From the NCBI RefSeq assembly GCF_025989125.1, contig NZ_JAPDNR010000001.1:910203-974202 (forward strand): 64,000 nt of DNA, in the 5' to 3' direction. Below, one piece after another: positions 35,848 to 44,629 of the stretch. Within the stretch, counting starts at the first letter, position 1, and every line of letters begins with the position of its first letter. Source of the DNA: Chitinophaga nivalis (GTDB taxonomy: Bacteria; Bacteroidota; Bacteroidia; Chitinophagales; Chitinophagaceae). Under the pieces are notes generated by a model. It saw only the letters and a list, made by a program, of their open reading frames with translations. It searched no databases and was not told the DNA's origin. Made by a program: the position numbers and the translations under genes.

Positions 35848-37671
35848 TTACAGGGTGCTCCAGCCGGACCAACCCGTTGCCGGGTCATAATATTTATGAA
35901 TCAGGTGATTGTCTATATCTTTTGCATAAACACCTACCCCAACAGGATCATTGCCTCTTCTTACGACAGCCGGATCACTGGTTAGCTGTCCGCCCAGGAT
36001 ATCCCAGGCTGACCATCCTGCACCTGGAGCAAAGTATTTATGTATCAGCTCATTATTGAACCCTCTTGCATAAATACCTATGCCATCGGGATTGCCTCTG
36101 ATGACGGCTACTGGTGGAGAAATCAGCTGGCCACTGAGGTCCTCCCATGCCGACCATCCTACACCAGCCTGGAGGAATTTGTGAATGAGATGGTTGTTGG
36201 TACCTTTCGCATAAATATTTACCGCATAGGCATCAAATCCTCTCCTGGTGACTACAGGGGCAGAAGTTAATTGGCCACCCAGATCTTCCCAGGCAGACCA
36301 GCCGGAACCTGATTCGAAATATTTATGGATAAGATTATTGTTGACACCTCTGGCATAAATGCCAACACCATAAACATCATTGCCTCTTGATACAACTGCG
36401 GGAGCGGAGGTTAATTGTCCACCGAGATCTTCCCATGCAGACCAGCCTACTCCAGGCGTAAAGTATTTGTGGATAAGATTATTATTAGTGCCTCTGGCAT
36501 AGATGCCGACACCGGAAGGATCGGTCCCTCTTTTGATAACTGCTGGTGGGGTAGTCAGCTGTCCACCCAGGTCTTCCCAGGCCGACCAGCCTACTCCTGA
36601 CTGGAAGTATTTATGCAGGAGATTATTATTAACCCCCCTAACGTAAATGCCTACACCATAACCATCTGTACTTCTATGAATCGCTACGGGTGCTTCAGCC
36701 AGTTGTCCACCCAGGTTTTCCCAGACAGACCACCCTGTTTGAGAATTAAAATACCGGTGGAACAGGTTGTTGTTGGGACCTTTCGCATAAATACCAACGC
36801 CATAGGTATCATCTCCCCTTGCGATCACCACCGGAGCAGAGGTTAATTGCAGGGCAGGTTGAGGGGCGCCATAGAGATAACGCAATGCTGTTTTGTCATT
36901 TTCGTTGAAGCTCTGTGCAGTGCCACTGTTACATGCCAGCATCCAGGAACCGGCATCTGTGCCGGAAGGCGTGCCCGGAATATGGATAGCGCCTACTCCT
37001 GCATCGCCTTCATTGCCCCCCGAACCGCAACTATAGGAACGATCGAACCAGTCAGTATGCCTGAATCCTATACAGTGACCAATTTCATGTTCGAGCACAC
37101 TTCTGATAAATCCCACATTACTGCCAAAATAAGGAGAACAGGAGTTCATCACTACCGTAGGATATGGATTGCCACCAGTAGGAAAACCGGAATAGCCTAA
37201 CTGCCCGGCACCAAGACATTCGCCCCGTATTATAATATCAGCGCTACCACTTACATACTGGAAGCGCAGCCGGAGTCCCAGCGCATTGTAATTGTTAACC
37301 GTTTCCTGTGCTGCCTGAACAAAATAGTTATTCAGCCCGGAAACGGTGACTGTGATAGTACGAGGAAGGGATGTTACAAGATTGGTAGTCTGGTATTGCT
37401 CTGTTTTGGCAATAAGCAGACTGGTAATAGTACCCGCCTGCTCCAGGTTTTGGGGAGTTAAGAGGATATCATTTTCTACCAGATAACCTTCGGCTGTTTT
37501 TTGGATGTTTTTGGTACTGAATCCCAGCGATTTTATTTGGTTGAGTACTGTACTGGTAATTTCACCAGGTTTTTCTTTTTGATGGATTTGTTCCTTCTGG
37601 CAGGAAGAGATGAGTATGCTCGTTAGCATACAGGCATACGCCAGGTACTTACTTTTTTTCATGAGGTTCAT
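35848..37671 (-). CDS. Lipoprotein: M57-type metalloprotease with seven-repeat PLL-like lectin propeller
   Basis: A 607-residue lipoprotein (start taken at 37671; 37662 and 37701 are also possible). Signal with lipobox ILISSC, a linker, then a metalloprotease domain with HEIGHCIGFRHTDW (zinc motif, about residues 195-205 from this start) and a following SWML turn, as in M57 (dual-action HEIGH peptidases). The C-terminal 360 residues are seven tandem units of about 50 residues with the pattern GVGIYARGxNNNLIHKYF-x5-GWSAWEDLGGQL. Seven such repeats fit the seven-bladed propeller of PLL-type fucose-binding lectins. The protein would be anchored to the cell surface and could bind glycans while cleaving proteins. 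Confidence 0.82.
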   Translation of the reverse strand: MNLMKKSKYLAYACMLTSILISSCQKEQIHQKEKPGEITSTVLNQIKSLGFSTKNIQKTAEGYLVENDILLTPQNLEQAGTITSLLIAKTEQYQTTNLVTSLPRTITVTVSGLNNYFVQAAQETVNNYNALGLRLRFQYVSGSADIIIRGECLGAGQLGYSGFPTGGNPYPTVVMNSCSPYFGSNVGFIRSVLEHEIGHCIGFRHTDWFDRSYSCGSGGNEGDAGVGAIHIPGTPSGTDAGSWMLACNSGTAQSFNENDKTALRYLYGAPQPALQLTSAPVVIARGDDTYGVGIYAKGPNNNLFHRYFNSQTGWSVWENLGGQLAEAPVAIHRSTDGYGVGIYVRGVNNNLLHKYFQSGVGWSAWEDLGGQLTTPPAVIKRGTDPSGVGIYARGTNNNLIHKYFTPGVGWSAWEDLGGQLTSAPAVVSRGNDVYGVGIYARGVNNNLIHKYFESGSGWSAWEDLGGQLTSAPVVTRRGFDAYAVNIYAKGTNNHLIHKFLQAGVGWSAWEDLSGQLISPPVAVIRGNPDGIGIYARGFNNELIHKYFAPGAGWSAWDILGGQLTSDPAVVRRGNDPVGVGVYAKDIDNHLIHKYYDPATGWSGWSTL

Positions 37672-37715
37672 TTGAAGGGTTTTAAACATAAAAATTGGCA
37701 TTCCGGAAAGGAATA
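37667..37715. repeat. Copy 2 of the 50-base leader repeat
   Basis: Covers the start region of the M57/lectin gene. Matches 35616-35665 except for scattered changes; the hairpin (37699-37715) has the loop sequence GGAAA instead of TTTCC, that is, inverted. Confidence 0.7.
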
Positions 37716-38235
37716 ATGTTCAAGTATAAAAATGGTTATTCATGCAAATACAAAAGAGAGATTTTGAAGTATTATACTATAGTTAATAATAGGCTATTGT
37801 AGGTTGCTGAATATAGGAGTTGCTATCATAAGTATTGTTGTTCAATGATAGTGTGTATATGGGATACCTGTATTTTACACTTGTTAAAAATATTCATTCC
37901 GGCTGCAATGTTATTACATACAGCATTTGCCGGGAATATATACAGTGATATTTTTTTACAACACTTTATATGCAGACGGCAACAGCGAAAATGTATATCC
38001 GTATCCGTTATGCTGATGGATGCATCTATTGCCTGATTTTAATAGAGATGTTTAAGATGCGAGAAAGACAAATTATGATAATAAGACAGCCGTTAATGCG
38101 ACATCCGCCGGACTGACGTTTTAGGGCATGTATGAAATGTCATCCGGCGGAATAAAAACAGGATCGGTATTTTCTAAAGTGTCTGCATGACTACCAGGAT
38201 AACTGCAGGTTGTAATGATGCAGTATGAAAGTGAA
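37716..38235. other. Gene-free spacer with a long hairpin near its right end
   Basis: No convincing gene is present. At 38104-38151, TCCGCCGGA-C-TGACGTTT pairs with AAATGTCA-TCCGGCGGA (17 pairs around one bulged C), about 85 bases downstream of the terpene synthase stop codon. It may be the terpene synthase terminator, but it lacks a U run. The rest is AT-rich and featureless. Confidence 0.5.
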
Positions 38236-39108
38236 TCAGCTATATCTGTCCAGATAATCATGCGCTATCAGCTGGCCCAGTACCGATTCCGTGATGTATT
38301 GATTGTAAGGGGTAATAAGTGTTTTATATTTATCAAAAACAATAATGATTTCTTCCAGTGCTTTGTTAAAGATAATATCAAAGTCAGTATTGGGGAATTG
38401 TCTGATATAAGCGTTGCCCTTAATTTCCGTACCATCTTCATTTAATTCTTTTTTATAGGAATAAAGATCATTTATTAAGGCTACAGCATAGGCACCCAGC
38501 CGATATACTTCCAGATCGGCCGTGCGTGCACTTTTACCTTCTTTTAGCAGCAAGGTTTTATTGACTTCAAAAAGCATATACATCCCTATTGTTCCCATTC
38601 TGATATAGTTCATTAAATGCTTATTCTCAAAATCCGTACTGGTAATCACATCTTCAATTACAGATATAGACATCCAGTGTTGCATAACCCTTACCACATG
38701 CGGTGCGTCGGTGGCATAGGCATTGTGCATGAAAGACCTTGCCTGATCAATATAAAATGCGACGAGTTCATCTTCAGCGATCGTGTTATGAATAAAACTG
38801 CTGTATCCCTGTGTGAAATAATTTTTTCGATCTTCTACCACTTTATCATCTATAAAAAAAATAACGGCCAGCCATTTCATGAAGGAAAATAACAGATCAT
38901 GTGGCATATCAATTCTCGGATAACAATACAGCGATACCCGGTACGAAATTTCAAAATAATTCTGATGGGGATGGAACCGGCTGATTTCCTCTTCACACCA
39001 GTATCTGAATTTTGACTCCAGTTCTCTGACAGCCATACTTTCTACATAGGAAAAAGGTATTCTTTCTTTTATGGTTGCTTTTAGGATATCTCTTAGTGCT
39101 GTTTTCAT
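38236..39108 (-). CDS. Class I terpene synthase
   Basis: A 290-residue cytoplasmic terpene cyclase. The aspartate-rich motif is at residues 87-92 (FFIDDKVVED, DDxxxE form), the NSE motif at 213-221 (NDLYSYKKE), and an Arg-Tyr pair sits at the C-terminus (DRYS). These bind the Mg2+-diphosphate of an acyclic prenyl substrate; the length is shorter than that of typical bacterial sesquiterpene synthases (about 320-350), mostly in the N-terminal part. It is divergent from two P450 genes, with 364 bases between, which suggests a terpene pathway with oxidation. The product cannot be predicted. Confidence 0.88.
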   Translation of the reverse strand: MKTALRDILKATIKERIPFSYVESMAVRELESKFRYWCEEEISRFHPHQNYFEISYRVSLYCYPRIDMPHDLLFSFMKWLAVIFFIDDKVVEDRKNYFTQGYSSFIHNTIAEDELVAFYIDQARSFMHNAYATDAPHVVRVMQHWMSISVIEDVITSTDFENKHLMNYIRMGTIGMYMLFEVNKTLLLKEGKSARTADLEVYRLGAYAVALINDLYSYKKELNEDGTEIKGNAYIRQFPNTDFDIIFNKALEEIIIVFDKYKTLITPYNQYITESVLGQLIAHDYLDRYS

Positions 39109-39472
39109 AATTAAATTTGATTTTGGTTATAAGTATGCTTTTAACAGACGACATTTTTATCAGCTTAATTGATACATCGATAACAAGTATCGCTTATACA
39201 ACTCTCCGGGTGCCATCTTCCTGCTGCTGACTAAATACAGCAGCAGCAACAGAGAGTAAAAACAATACGGTATTGTTAATGGCTCGCCATTAAAGGAAGA
39301 TGTGATACAATACTTTTATTATCTTTTGTCAGGGAGGGATATCCGGTAATGGTTTAAAGATATAGGATTGTACAGCAATAGGATTGTAGTATATTTTTTT
39401 CTTGTGAAATCAGGGTGCTGATAAATATTTTCATACGGTGTAGCTGTTATTTGCAAGTAAATTGTATCAACA
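39109..39472. other. Divergent promoter region between terpene synthase and P450 genes
   Basis: A 364-base AT-rich stretch without genes. It holds a short dyad (CTGCTG / CAGCAG, about 39222-39245). From 39430 to the ATG at 39473 the sequence is nearly repeated before the second P450 gene (40921-40964), so it probably contains the shared expression signals. Confidence 0.55.
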
Positions 39473-40666
39473 ATGGAAAACATAAATAGTGTACCAGACT
39501 CATTATTATCTCCCATTTCATGGTTCCGGCAGATGCAAAAGGATAATCCGGTTTTTTTTGATAGTAACTTCGCGCTATTTAGCGGCGGTATGGGCGCATG
39601 GCAGGTTTTCAGGTATGAAGATGTGGCAGAGGTATTTCGGGACTACAACGCTTATACATCCGCATATGTACCTAAATCCACAAATAGCTTGCTGGGAGAC
39701 TCGCTGATTTTTAAAGACCCGCCCGATCATACCAAGTTGCGTAAGGCACTCAGTAAAGCCTTAAGCCCATTCCTGATGACCCGGCTGGAACCAACTGTAG
39801 ATGAGCTAACCAGGAAGCTGATGGCGCCTTATTGGGAAAAAGGAGAGATGGATTTTATGAAGGATTTTTCGGATCTGTTGCCACTATGGATTATCATGAA
39901 AGTAATTGGTATCAGAGATGAAGATTTTGATGTGGTGAAAGACCTGGTTGGGAAAATACTGGCTAATCCTGCAATGACCGGAGATTATGACATGTTCTTT
40001 AAGGTGCAGGTGGAAGGCAAACACTTTCTGGAGGAAGTCATCCGGCAACATGAGCTGGAACCGCAGCATGACCTCACCGGAATTTTACTCAAGTCAGGGA
40101 TAGAAGATCAGTCGTTACCTATTCAGGAAATAGTATCCCTTTGTTTTTCAGTAATGTTAGGGGGCGTAGAAACAACCATTGCTTTTCTGGGTAATGTTAT
40201 GAGAGCACTCATTACGCATCAGCATATACAAGAGCGGGTGCTCCGCCATCCTGATGATATGCCCGCTATGCTCGATGAGGTATTACGTTTTTATCCGCCC
40301 TTATTTACCTTTTCCAGGATGGCAGCTAAAGATGTAGAGCTGAGAGGACAGCAAATCCATAAAGGAGATTTTGTAATACCCTGGTTAGGTGCTGCTAATT
40401 TTGATGATACGGTATTTCCTGAGCCGGATATCTTCGATATAACCCGGGAAAACCTGGGGCAGATACTGAACTTTGGTCACGGTATTCATTACTGTCCGGG
40501 GGAAGCTATTTCCAGACAGGAAGCCAAGGCCGCTTTTAGTTATATCCTGCCGCGAATCAGTGACATTAAACCGAAAGAGGATACTGCATTAACACTGCAT
40601 CCTAGTACAACTGTTAACTGTTTGAAAAATCTGCCCATCACTTTCACGTATAATGGGGAGCAATAA
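39473..40666 (+). CDS. Cytochrome P450 (first of a tandem pair)
   Basis: A 397-residue bacterial class I P450. I-helix motif GGVETT (residues 230-235) with the acid/threonine pair for oxygen activation, ExxR in DEVLRFYP, a PERF-like region with FPEPDIFDIT, and heme motif FGHGIHYCPG with the cysteine ligand at residue 341. No membrane anchor. No ferredoxin or reductase gene is nearby, so it uses partners coded elsewhere. Likely substrate: the product of the divergent terpene synthase. Confidence 0.93.
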   Translation: MENINSVPDSLLSPISWFRQMQKDNPVFFDSNFALFSGGMGAWQVFRYEDVAEVFRDYNAYTSAYVPKSTNSLLGDSLIFKDPPDHTKLRKALSKALSPFLMTRLEPTVDELTRKLMAPYWEKGEMDFMKDFSDLLPLWIIMKVIGIRDEDFDVVKDLVGKILANPAMTGDYDMFFKVQVEGKHFLEEVIRQHELEPQHDLTGILLKSGIEDQSLPIQEIVSLCFSVMLGGVETTIAFLGNVMRALITHQHIQERVLRHPDDMPAMLDEVLRFYPPLFTFSRMAAKDVELRGQQIHKGDFVIPWLGAANFDDTVFPEPDIFDITRENLGQILNFGHGIHYCPGEAISRQEAKAAFSYILPRISDIKPKEDTALTLHPSTTVNCLKNLPITFTYNGEQ

Positions 40667-40964
40667 CTACATAAGCGCATTAGTACAATACACGATTGTA
40701 TTAGCCACCCGTAACAGAAAATAATTTATAAGAACAGCCCCAATAAGGTATCTGGCTGTTAAGTTTGCCTTTGTGCCCATATCATGTGGGAGCCTTTTTC
40801 CGCTCCTATTACTGCAGATAGCTTCTTGCTCCGCCATATATTTTCAGGATATACCGTGTCGATACCGGCTGGAGGCCTTTATTGGCACTTCCTATGTTAA
40901 AATATTGCACTGATAAATTGTTTCATGTGGTGTAACAGTTATTTGCAAGTAAATTTTATTTACA
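40667..40964. repeat. Spacer of the P450 duplication, resembles 39430-39472 and 42162-42380
   Basis: The last 44 bases (40921-40964) match the leader of the first P450 gene. The middle shares words with the DNA after the second P450 (gtaaccc/gtaacag then a GGCTGTTAA word, GGCATATATTTCC/GCCATATATTTTC). This indicates that the copied unit was longer than the coding sequence, about 1.5 kb. Confidence 0.55.
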
Positions 40965-42161
40965 ATGGAAAAAATCAATAGCGTACCAGACTCATTATTA
41001 GCGCCGATACCCTGGTTTCGGCAGATGCAAAAGGATAACCCGGTTTTTTTTGACAGCAGATTCACACTATTTAGTGGTACTACGGGAGCATGGCATGTTT
41101 TCAGGTATGAAGATGTTGCACAGGTGTTTCGGGATCACGGTTCCTTTACTTCTGCATATATACCTAAATCAGCCAATAATGTCTTATTGGGAGAATCCTT
41201 GATTTTTAAAGACCCGCCGGATCATACAAAACTGCGTAAGGTACTCAGTAAAGGTTTAAGCCCTTTCCTGGTAAATCGCATGGAGTCAACAGTAGTCGAG
41301 CTAACCCAGCAGATGTTGACGCCATTCCTGGAAAAAGGCGAGATGGATTTTATGAAAGACTTTGCAGATCTGTTACCGTTGTGGATTGTAATGAAAATAC
41401 TGGGTATCAGGGATGAAGATTTTGAGGTGGTGAAGAACCTGTCAGGGACCATCCTGGCCAGCCCGGAAATGACGAGAGATTATGAAATGTTCTTTAAGGC
41501 TCAGCTGGAAGGCAAACAATTTCTGGAGGAAGTTATCCGGCAACATGAAGTAGAACCGAAGAACGATTTCATCGGAATTTTACTCAATTCCAAGATCGAA
41601 GATCAGTCGGTATCTGTGCTGGATATGGTATCCCTTTCTTTTTCGGTGATGTTGGGAGGCGTGGAATCTACCACCGCTTTTCTGGGCAATGTGATGAGGG
41701 CACTGATTACTTACCCGGATATACAAGACCAGGTCAGACAGCAGCCGGCAGATCTCCCCGCTATGCTCAATGAGGTGCTGCGTTTTTATCCTTCCATATT
41801 TACCTTTTCCAGAGTAGCAGCTAAAGATGTAGAGTTGGGTGGGCAACAAATCCATAAAGGAGATTTTATGGTACCCTGGTTAGGCGCCACTAATTTTGAT
41901 GATGCGATATTTCCTGAGCCGGATGTTTTTGATATCAACCGGAAAAATCTGGGACAGATATTAAACTTTGGTCATGGTATTCATTACTGCCCGGGTGAAG
42001 CGGTTTCCAGACAAGAGGCCAGGGCTGCTTTTGGTTATCTCCTGCCACAGCTCAGTGACATTAAATTGAAAGAAGGCGCTGCATTAACCCTGCACCCGAG
42101 TACGACCGTTAATTGTTTGAAAAGTTTACCCATTACTTTCACGTATAATGGCGAGAAATAA
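40965..42161 (+). CDS. Cytochrome P450 (second of the tandem pair)
   Basis: A 398-residue P450, most positions identical to the gene before it (start MEKINSVPDSLLAPIPWFRQ, against MENINSVPDSLLSPISWFRQ). I-helix GGVEST, ExxR in NEVLRFYPS, heme motif FGHGIHYCPG with cysteine at residue 342. One codon was gained or lost near residue 65-70 (SANNVLLG against STNSLLG). Differences lie mostly in substrate-recognition-type loops (for example SRFTLFSGTTGAWHV against SNFALFSGGMGAWQV), so the copies could oxidise different positions of a terpene. Confidence 0.93.
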   Translation: MEKINSVPDSLLAPIPWFRQMQKDNPVFFDSRFTLFSGTTGAWHVFRYEDVAQVFRDHGSFTSAYIPKSANNVLLGESLIFKDPPDHTKLRKVLSKGLSPFLVNRMESTVVELTQQMLTPFLEKGEMDFMKDFADLLPLWIVMKILGIRDEDFEVVKNLSGTILASPEMTRDYEMFFKAQLEGKQFLEEVIRQHEVEPKNDFIGILLNSKIEDQSVSVLDMVSLSFSVMLGGVESTTAFLGNVMRALITYPDIQDQVRQQPADLPAMLNEVLRFYPSIFTFSRVAAKDVELGGQQIHKGDFMVPWLGATNFDDAIFPEPDVFDINRKNLGQILNFGHGIHYCPGEAVSRQEARAAFGYLLPQLSDIKLKEGAALTLHPSTTVNCLKSLPITFTYNGEK

Positions 42162-42498
42162 CCATCTATAACCCTTATTAGCAAGCACGCAAAGAATACT
42201 TGTAACCCATAACAGCAGGCTGGAAACGAAATGCTTATTCAAACAGGCCCTCCCCATGGCGCCCGGCTGTTAACTTTCGTTTCCGGCTATCGATCACGTT
42301 GTATTACCTGTTTGTACTGTGGCAAGACAACTTTTTATTCCGGCATATATTTCCCGGATAGGCTACTCCCATCCCTATTGGCAGCAATGATGGAGGCGTT
42401 ATGTTATCAACGCCGCATTATTTTTCCGTGCAATAATAGCGCAGACATGTACCTTTGCCCGCTAAAATGGTTTCCGCCATCCCGGGTACCTGAGATAT
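42162..42498. other. Gene-free spacer after the P450 pair
   Basis: It contains an inverted pair GGAAACGAAA ... TTTCGTTTCC (about 42222-42284) that may end P450 transcription, and fragments similar to 40667-40964. A 93-codon open frame here lacks coding character. The rhomboid gene starts at 42499. Confidence 0.5.
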
Positions 42499-44064
42499 AT
42501 GCCAATCAATAATAACGTGCAAAAAGAAGTTTTGAAGGATAAATTTTTCATTATATGCCTGCCCTATCTGATAGCAGTTTTATTATTTACTCCCTGTTAT
42601 ACCTTCCTGAGATGGTTGTTGGATATTAAATGGCAGATATTGCCTGTAAAGCGATTGATACTGGACGATTTGTTACCTGGTGTGATAGCGGTAATACTTA
42701 CCCTGGTTATCAGACGCAGGTATAAAATATTAAAGCTTAAAAAGGGAGCCTCCGTTTCTATGTTGATGGGAGTATTTGTATCATTGGTACTTCCTGTAAT
42801 GATGGCACAGGCTTATATTACCCGTACCGCTTATCCATTAATAGAGGTACAATACCCGGAAGATATCGGGACTGCTGTTTATAACCGGTATTATAAGATC
42901 GCTCATTATCAGATAGATACTACTGCTGCCACTATGCATAGAGAGGAGGTCGCAAGCGGAAAACATCGTGAGGATCTCAATTTTTCATTTTACATCACAA
43001 TACCCCTGCGCCGTTATAATAGTGGTTCGGTTCCTTTGGTGTGGCTGGGGCAGAAATATCAGCATCGCATTAATAATCGGTTGAGCATAGCAGAGACAGA
43101 AGCGGAATACACCTCTTTTTTGCAGTCGGTAGATGATAAATGGAGAAGGTATAATTCTCATCAGGAAACTTATTTTGAATGCCTGCATTGGAGTGATGAA
43201 TCGGAGCAGTTCAAAAAGGCGATAACCAGCCGGTTTCCTGATGCAGGAAAGCATGCCGTGATACTAATACCTCGTTATACAGCATTTGAAAGTAGGGGGA
43301 TGAATTCGTTGCCATGGATAATAGGTACAATCGGTATAGGTGTATTGCTTTACTTTATGGTCGTGCTGTTTTGTAGGATAGATGATGTAGAACTTCGCCG
43401 TTTCAAAAAAGGATTACCCCTACAGGATGATATGTTCCAGTGGGTATTTCAGTTCCTGCATCCCCGTGGGAAGTACCCGATGACGGCCATTCTGATTCAT
43501 CTCAACCTGTTGTATTTTGTTTTTATGGTTTTAGGTGGTTTAAATCCTTTCGGCGTATCGGCTTCTTCGCTGCTCCCATTTGGAGGGCTGTATTATCCTT
43601 TGGTGACAACCGGAGAATACTGGCGTATCCCGGTCAGTATTTTTGTGAATGCAAGCCTGATGCACCTTGGTTACAACATGATAGGTCTGGTGTCGGGAGG
43701 CTTGCTTCTGGAGCGCTTTATCGGTGCCCGACGATTACTGGCAGTATACCTTATTACCGGCATTATTGCCGCGATATGTAGTATGTTATGGAGAAAGGAT
43801 GTGGTACACCTGGGTCCCCCCGGTGCTACATTCGGTTTATATGGTGTATTAGCCGGACTATTAATACGAAAAGCAATACCGGCAGAATCGAGAGTGCTAA
43901 TATGGTGGGCCCTGGCATTGTATGTGGGATTGAACCTGACGATTAGATGGGTTACTCCCAATGCAACCAATGCTGAACATCTCAGCGGCCTGATAGCTGG
44001 TTTTATTTGCGGTGTACTGCCGGTGCTCCCCATTCGCAATACGGGTAAGCATATCTTTGAATGA
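42499..44064 (+). CDS. Rhomboid-family membrane protein lacking the catalytic serine (pseudoprotease, iRhom-like GPPG)
   Basis: A 521-residue inner-membrane protein. Three hydrophobic segments near the N-terminus, a soluble part of about 150 residues (to ~265), one more helix (IIGTIGIGVLLYFMVVLFC), then a rhomboid domain from about 315. Rhomboid marks kept: EYWRIPVSIFVNASLMHLGYNM (loop and helix 2), AEHLSGLIAGFICG with His494 in the last helix. The serine motif GASG reads GPPG (residues 439-442, in HLGPPGATFGLYG), so Ser441 is Pro. Eukaryotic iRhoms also carry a GPxG motif and are inactive. It therefore probably binds rather than cuts membrane proteins. It precedes the cysteine-rich peptide genes; a role in their export or in immunity is only a guess. 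Confidence 0.82.
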   Translation: MPINNNVQKEVLKDKFFIICLPYLIAVLLFTPCYTFLRWLLDIKWQILPVKRLILDDLLPGVIAVILTLVIRRRYKILKLKKGASVSMLMGVFVSLVLPVMMAQAYITRTAYPLIEVQYPEDIGTAVYNRYYKIAHYQIDTTAATMHREEVASGKHREDLNFSFYITIPLRRYNSGSVPLVWLGQKYQHRINNRLSIAETEAEYTSFLQSVDDKWRRYNSHQETYFECLHWSDESEQFKKAITSRFPDAGKHAVILIPRYTAFESRGMNSLPWIIGTIGIGVLLYFMVVLFCRIDDVELRRFKKGLPLQDDMFQWVFQFLHPRGKYPMTAILIHLNLLYFVFMVLGGLNPFGVSASSLLPFGGLYYPLVTTGEYWRIPVSIFVNASLMHLGYNMIGLVSGGLLLERFIGARRLLAVYLITGIIAAICSMLWRKDVVHLGPPGATFGLYGVLAGLLIRKAIPAESRVLIWWALALYVGLNLTIRWVTPNATNAEHLSGLIAGFICGVLPVLPIRNTGKHIFE

Positions 44065-44108
44065 TTAGAATAAGTTGCTGGCAGCTAACCTGCTGCTATC
44101 AACATAAT

Positions 44109-44151
44109 AGCCGCCCCGCTTCCGGCGAGTGGCTGCAGAAGCGGGGCGGCT
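44109..44151. terminator. Strong GC hairpin between rhomboid and peptide-1 genes
   Basis: AGCCGCCCCGCTTC pairs with GAAGCGGGGCGGCT (14 bp, 15-base loop). It ends both convergent transcripts; no U run is present, so it may act as a Rho-independent stem of weaker type. Confidence 0.75.
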
Positions 44152-44176
44152 GAATGTAAGTGGAAAAGAGGGTGAA

Positions 44177-44380
44177 TTATGCATAACATCTGCACGTCAT
44201 AATCCCCAGGCCAATACAGATACCACCTCTGTAGCCATCTGCCTGGCAAGGCGCGGTACATTGGGAAGAGCTGGTGCATCGGGTGCCAAAGAGGTCTTTA
44301 ATACTGGCCATGTTGCCACCGCTAATGGTTTTAAGATCGCCTCTGTTCAGGTTTTTACCTAAAGTTTGTAAGTGTTTCAT
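44177..44380 (-). CDS. Secreted cysteine-rich peptide precursor 1, defensin-like (CS-alpha-beta)
   Basis: A 67-residue precursor. The leader MKHLQTLGKNLNRGDLKTIS ends in Gly21-Gly22, the cleavage site for C39 peptidases. The core has six cysteines at 35, 41, 45, 55, 63 and 65: C-x5-C-x3-C-x9-C-x7-C-x-C. This is the CS-alpha-beta pattern of defensins (CxxxC ... GxC ... CxC), and the segment YRGGIC matches the RGGYC of insect defensins, giving the gamma-core GxC. The fold is inferred. Bacterial CS-alpha-beta peptides are known, mainly from Myxococcota; I know of none exported by this route. It is encoded opposite to the other two precursors and alone on its transcript. Confidence 0.75.
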   Translation of the reverse strand: MKHLQTLGKNLNRGDLKTISGGNMASIKDLFGTRCTSSSQCTAPCQADGYRGGICIGLGIMTCRCYA

Positions 44381-44629
44381 AATAATGAGATTTGCGTGTT
44401 AATGAAAGCATGCAAGAACTACAGTAGGGTTCATGTAAATAAGGTTGTGGGTTTCAGAAAGCTAACAACCTTGATAACTAAGGTAGTACCGGTTGCTGCA
44501 ATATGTATGCAGGAATAGTGCGGTATACTACTCATCACAAATGCGGCCGTACAGCAACCCTTTCTCTTAAATTACAATTGCTATACGTAAACCGCTGTAC
44601 AGCGATACCTGTAATAAACCTTTTAACTC

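Noticed and set aside
37845..38036. 63-codon plus-strand frame in the spacer
   Set aside because: AT-rich spacer, no start signals, irregular composition.
42231..42512. 93-codon plus-strand frame before the rhomboid gene
   Set aside because: It is rich in Cys, Pro and Arg in a non-coding way, overlaps the rhomboid start, and partly matches the spacer between the P450s.
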